NCBI GenBank assembly: GCA_040220135.1
Contig: JAVJTT010000021.1
Location: 186,001 to 250,000, forward strand
Reading direction: 5' to 3'
Length of the DNA stretch: 64,000 nucleotides
From: CAJXMH01 sp040220135
GTDB lineage: Bacteria; Bacteroidota; Bacteroidia; Flavobacteriales_E; Vicingaceae
The position numbers and the translations under genes were made by a program. Shown in pieces: positions 61,406 to 64,000 of this stretch (the stretch's first letter is position 1; each line of letters begins with the position of its first letter). The notes under the pieces were generated by a model. The model saw nothing but the letters and a program-made list of their open reading frames with translations. It was not told the origin of the DNA and did no database searches.

Positions 61406-63130
61406 TTATTTCTTGTAATTTCTACCGCCTTTTCTTCGCTGGTTTCCACCGCCGCGATGAAAGCTCTTTCCTCCTCCTTCTCTTCTTCCTCTGCCTTTTC
61501 CTTTCTTGCCTTTAAAGCCGCCGCCGCTTCTTCCTTGACTGCGGTTGTTTTCTTCGTTTACCCGAATTTCATGGCCATTGTCCATTTCTAGACCGGCAAA
61601 CTTTTCAGGGAAACCGTCTTTCTTGGTACGCTCTAAGTCGAAAAAGGCACGCTTATCTTGCAGCACTAAATCGCCAAAATACTTTTTAGGAATATCACTC
61701 ACCTCCGATAGAAAGTCTAGCATTTCTCGGTCATTCAAGCCATCGTTCTTTCCAATGTTGATGAAATAACGTTGTGGTCCGTTAGCCGACTGCTTCTTAC
61801 TTCTTTCTGCACTAACATTCAGGTTTCCACCGGAATTACCTTCTAAGTTTTTCAACTCAGCGGACAACAAACGCAAAAGCAAATCCTTTTTTTCAAGTTC
61901 CATGAAATGCCCTTCTAGTTGCTCGTACATTTTCTCTGCTTCAGCATGAATTGGCATCTTGTGAACTTGCTTGATCCACTGCTCAATGCGTAGGTCTTTG
62001 ATCTTGTCGATCGAAGGCACTTCAATCACTTCAAAAGAAACTTTCAACTTCTTCTCTATCTCGCTGATTCTTCTACCTTCACGAGAATTAATAAAAGCAA
62101 TAGACAAACCTTTTTTTCCGGCTCTAGCTGTTCTTCCACTACGGTGAGTGTAAGCCTCTAATTGATCCGGTAGCTTGTGGTGAAAAACATGCGTCAAATC
62201 ATCCACATCCAATCCTCTTGCTGCTACGTCAGTAGCCACGAGCAGTTGCATGTTTCTTGCCTTAAAGCGACGCATAGCGGCATCTCTTTGAGCTTGCGAA
62301 AGATCACCATGCAAAGCTTCTACCTCATAGCCTTCTTTGGCTAACTGATCAGTAATTTCTTGGGTTTCTCTTTTAGTACGACAAAACATAATGCCTTTCA
62401 TATCCGGTTGAATGTCTAAAAAGCGCTGTAAAGCAGCTAATTTATCTCCGGTACGGGTCACAATGTATTGGTGGGTAATGTTGGCATTCCCTTTTACCTC
62501 GGTATTCACAGAAACCTCAGTAGGGTTCTGCATGTATTTTTTAATAATGCGACGAATCTCATTCGGCATAGTCGCCGAAAACAACCAAGTAGAATGCTCT
62601 ACTTTAATGGTCGCTAAGATGTTGTCAATCTCTTCTTTAAAGCCCATGTTCAACATTTCATCGGCTTCATCCAGTACCACGTATCCTACTTTGTCTAGGC
62701 TAATGGCACGTCTGCGAATTAAATCCAACAAACGACCTGGAGTGGCCACTACGATTTGCGTAGGCTTCTTTAGGGCTCTAATTTGGTTAGTGATGGCGGC
62801 GCCACCGTAAACCACTTCAACATTCAATTTTTTGTAGTGCGCTGAAAATTCCACCAATTGTGCAGCGGTCTGCTGACCTAATTCACGAGTTGGCGCTAAA
62901 ATTAAGGCTTGTGGATGTTTGCTTTCACTCTCAACCAGGTCGATCAAGGGCAAACCAAAGGCCGCTGTTTTTCCGGTTCCGGTTTGGGCTAAACCAATAA
63001 AATCACTTTTGGCATTCGACAATAAATAAGGAATGGCTTTCTCTTGGATTGGGGTTGGCTCTTCAAAGCCTTTTTGTTCTAGTACTTTCAGTAGATTTTC
63101 AGAAAGTCCCAGAGAATTAAATTTCTTCAA
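61406..63130 (-). CDS. deaD: DEAD-box ATP-dependent RNA helicase (CsdA/DeaD-like)
   Basis: In order: Q motif (FEEPTPIQEKAIP), AQTGTGKTAAFG (motif I), PTRELGQQ (Ia), VLDEADEML (II), FSATMP (III), IMFCRTKRETQEI (IV), VATDVAARGLDVDDL (V) and HRSGRTARAGKKG (VI). After the two RecA lobes (1-370) comes a linker and a DbpA-type RNA-binding domain (about 455-525: QRYFINIGKNDGLNDREML). The tail is Gly/Arg/Lys-rich (RGGG repeats), likely to bind RNA unspecifically. It unwinds RNA duplexes in ribosome assembly and mRNA decay, with the cold-shock-domain gene next to it. Confidence 0.95.
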   Translation of the reverse strand: MKKFNSLGLSENLLKVLEQKGFEEPTPIQEKAIPYLLSNAKSDFIGLAQTGTGKTAAFGLPLIDLVESESKHPQALILAPTRELGQQTAAQLVEFSAHYKKLNVEVVYGGAAITNQIRALKKPTQIVVATPGRLLDLIRRRAISLDKVGYVVLDEADEMLNMGFKEEIDNILATIKVEHSTWLFSATMPNEIRRIIKKYMQNPTEVSVNTEVKGNANITHQYIVTRTGDKLAALQRFLDIQPDMKGIMFCRTKRETQEITDQLAKEGYEVEALHGDLSQAQRDAAMRRFKARNMQLLVATDVAARGLDVDDLTHVFHHKLPDQLEAYTHRSGRTARAGKKGLSIAFINSREGRRISEIEKKLKVSFEVIEVPSIDKIKDLRIEQWIKQVHKMPIHAEAEKMYEQLEGHFMELEKKDLLLRLLSAELKNLEGNSGGNLNVSAERSKKQSANGPQRYFINIGKNDGLNDREMLDFLSEVSDIPKKYFGDLVLQDKRAFFDLERTKKDGFPEKFAGLEMDNGHEIRVNEENNRSQGRSGGGFKGKKGKGRGRREGGGKSFHRGGGNQRRKGGRNYKK

Positions 63131-63183
63131 AAAAATGAGGGTGTTAAATGAATTGCAAAAGTACGGAAAGGAAATTTATAAAA

Positions 63184-64000
63184 TCAGAAGATGAGAAAGG
63201 AGACCAAAATCTCTCCTATCACTACAAACAGACCAATCCCTACGTAGGATGCAAGTAAAAAACCTCCTTTGAGAAAAGTCTTTCCTCTTCCTTGGCTATA
63301 CACTTTTCGTAATGATTTGTAGAAATAAAGCAAAAAAAGCAGCATTGAAACGAAAAGCAGCATTTTGCTAAACTCTGAGATAGTTGGAAAGTTGGCCTTT
63401 AAGCCAAAGAATAAACCAAACAACAAAAAGCTGAAAGCTTGTAGGTATAAGGTGTGAATCAAGTGAGCCACATAAAACCGATTACGTTTTCGGTATAATA
63501 GCTTTAACACCAAAGCAAACAATGGAATCAACACAAACATCGCTAAAGACAGATTCCCCACAATAAAGCGTCTTAAAACACTTTCATCTGCCCTTGTTAG
63601 CCTGATAAGTCTTTTAAAAAGCACTTCTTTATAAAGACTGGGGTTTTGTCCTTCCATTACTATATTGTAGACTTCTTGGTTGCTTAAGTGGCTGCTGTCT
63701 TTGTATTTCGCTATTTCACGCGTCATAAAGTCAACCTTTGCTTGGCTTTGGTTCTCATCAAAATCAACACTCAAGTTGAGCTTCTTTTCCAAAAGGAGTG
63801 TGTCAGCAAGTAAACCAAAAGCCATCAACTCTTCTTTTTGCAGGCTTTGCACAATCGACTTTTTATAGAGAGGCTTCAGACCGGCATAAGCTTTTGCAAA
63901 ACCAGAATCTTGCATTTCATTTAAATCTTTCTTTACAGCGGAGGGTAATTCTGTTTCAAGGGTTTGATACGACTGCGTAGAAAGCCCTTCGAAAGGGGCA
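63184..64000 (-). CDS. Membrane protein, N-terminus cut by the window edge (DUF3667-like)
   Basis: The frame is open to base 64000; the ATG at 63915 is internal, because the codons before it read as protein (APFEGLSTQSYQTLETELPS). The visible C-terminal half has an amphipathic region and four membrane helices, with RRFIVGNLSLAMFVLIPLFA followed by LLYRKRNRFYVAHLIHTLYL, a block resembling DUF3667 membrane proteins of Bacteroidota as I recall them. The missing part in that family usually holds a Cys-based zinc ribbon. Function unknown. Confidence 0.7.
   Translation of the reverse strand, partial: APFEGLSTQSYQTLETELPSAVKKDLNEMQDSGFAKAYAGLKPLYKKSIVQSLQKEELMAFGLLADTLLLEKKLNLSVDFDENQSQAKVDFMTREIAKYKDSSHLSNQEVYNIVMEGQNPSLYKEVLFKRLIRLTRADESVLRRFIVGNLSLAMFVLIPLFALVLKLLYRKRNRFYVAHLIHTLYLQAFSFLLFGLFFGLKANFPTISEFSKMLLFVSMLLFLLYFYKSLRKVYSQGRGKTFLKGGFLLASYVGIGLFVVIGEILVSFLIF

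Overview
The window comes from a Bacteroidota chromosome, most likely a marine-type flavobacterium (Flavobacteriales). The evidence is six intact or partial secreted proteins with C-terminal type IX secretion (T9SS) sorting domains and two decayed ones, plus lipoproteins with typical Bacteroidota signal peptides, a TonB receptor/DUF4249 pair, a CzcA-type pump fused to its outer-membrane channel, and AT-rich DNA with few Shine-Dalgarno sites. I see no tRNA, rRNA or CRISPR array.

Layout. 1-5.4 kb: T9SS-sorted proteins, lipoproteins, a nitroreductase and an exported methyltransferase. 5.5-10.5 kb (minus strand): a SiaB-like kinase-fold protein, then a three-gene operon of a membrane protein, a TPR/repeat protein and a double AAA+ ATPase. 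The last two overlap at a run of ten A and look joined by -1 frameshifting. 11-22 kb: housekeeping and hydrolytic genes (TsaC/Sua5, S33 and CocE hydrolases, NhaB, a LytTR regulator, an SDR, a serine hydrolase) and a chimeric gene fossil at 13.3-13.5 kb. 22-26 kb: two tandem paralogous TolB-like/TPR/AraC regulators that both start with TTG. 26-30.5 kb: an outer-membrane protein, a TonB receptor and a DUF4249 lipoprotein, with a decayed copy of the outer-membrane gene's 3' end on the far side. 30.7-37.5 kb: surface proteins, including a CotH kinase and a beta-helix protein.

37.5-48.1 kb is an accessory island bounded by repeat-rich noncoding DNA. It carries two membrane proteins divergent from a tight operon of DNA methyltransferase, PD-(D/E)XK-like nuclease and MORC/HSP90-type GHKL ATPase, which I read as a restriction-modification-like defence system. 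A tyrosine recombinase and two genes separated by a near-identical 20-bp boundary repeat follow. 48.2-51.5 kb is a large FG-GAP adhesin-like T9SS protein. 52-58 kb is a heavy-metal efflux operon (His-rich small protein, pump-channel fusion, adaptor). 58-64 kb holds an S4 protein, outer-membrane and haem-motif surface proteins, a membrane gene interrupted by one amber codon, a cold-shock-domain protein, a DEAD-box helicase and a truncated membrane protein.

The best candidates for something new are the frameshift-coupled TPR/AAA+ locus (5.5-9.2 kb) and the methyltransferase/nuclease/MORC-ATPase island with its divergent membrane pair (38-44 kb).
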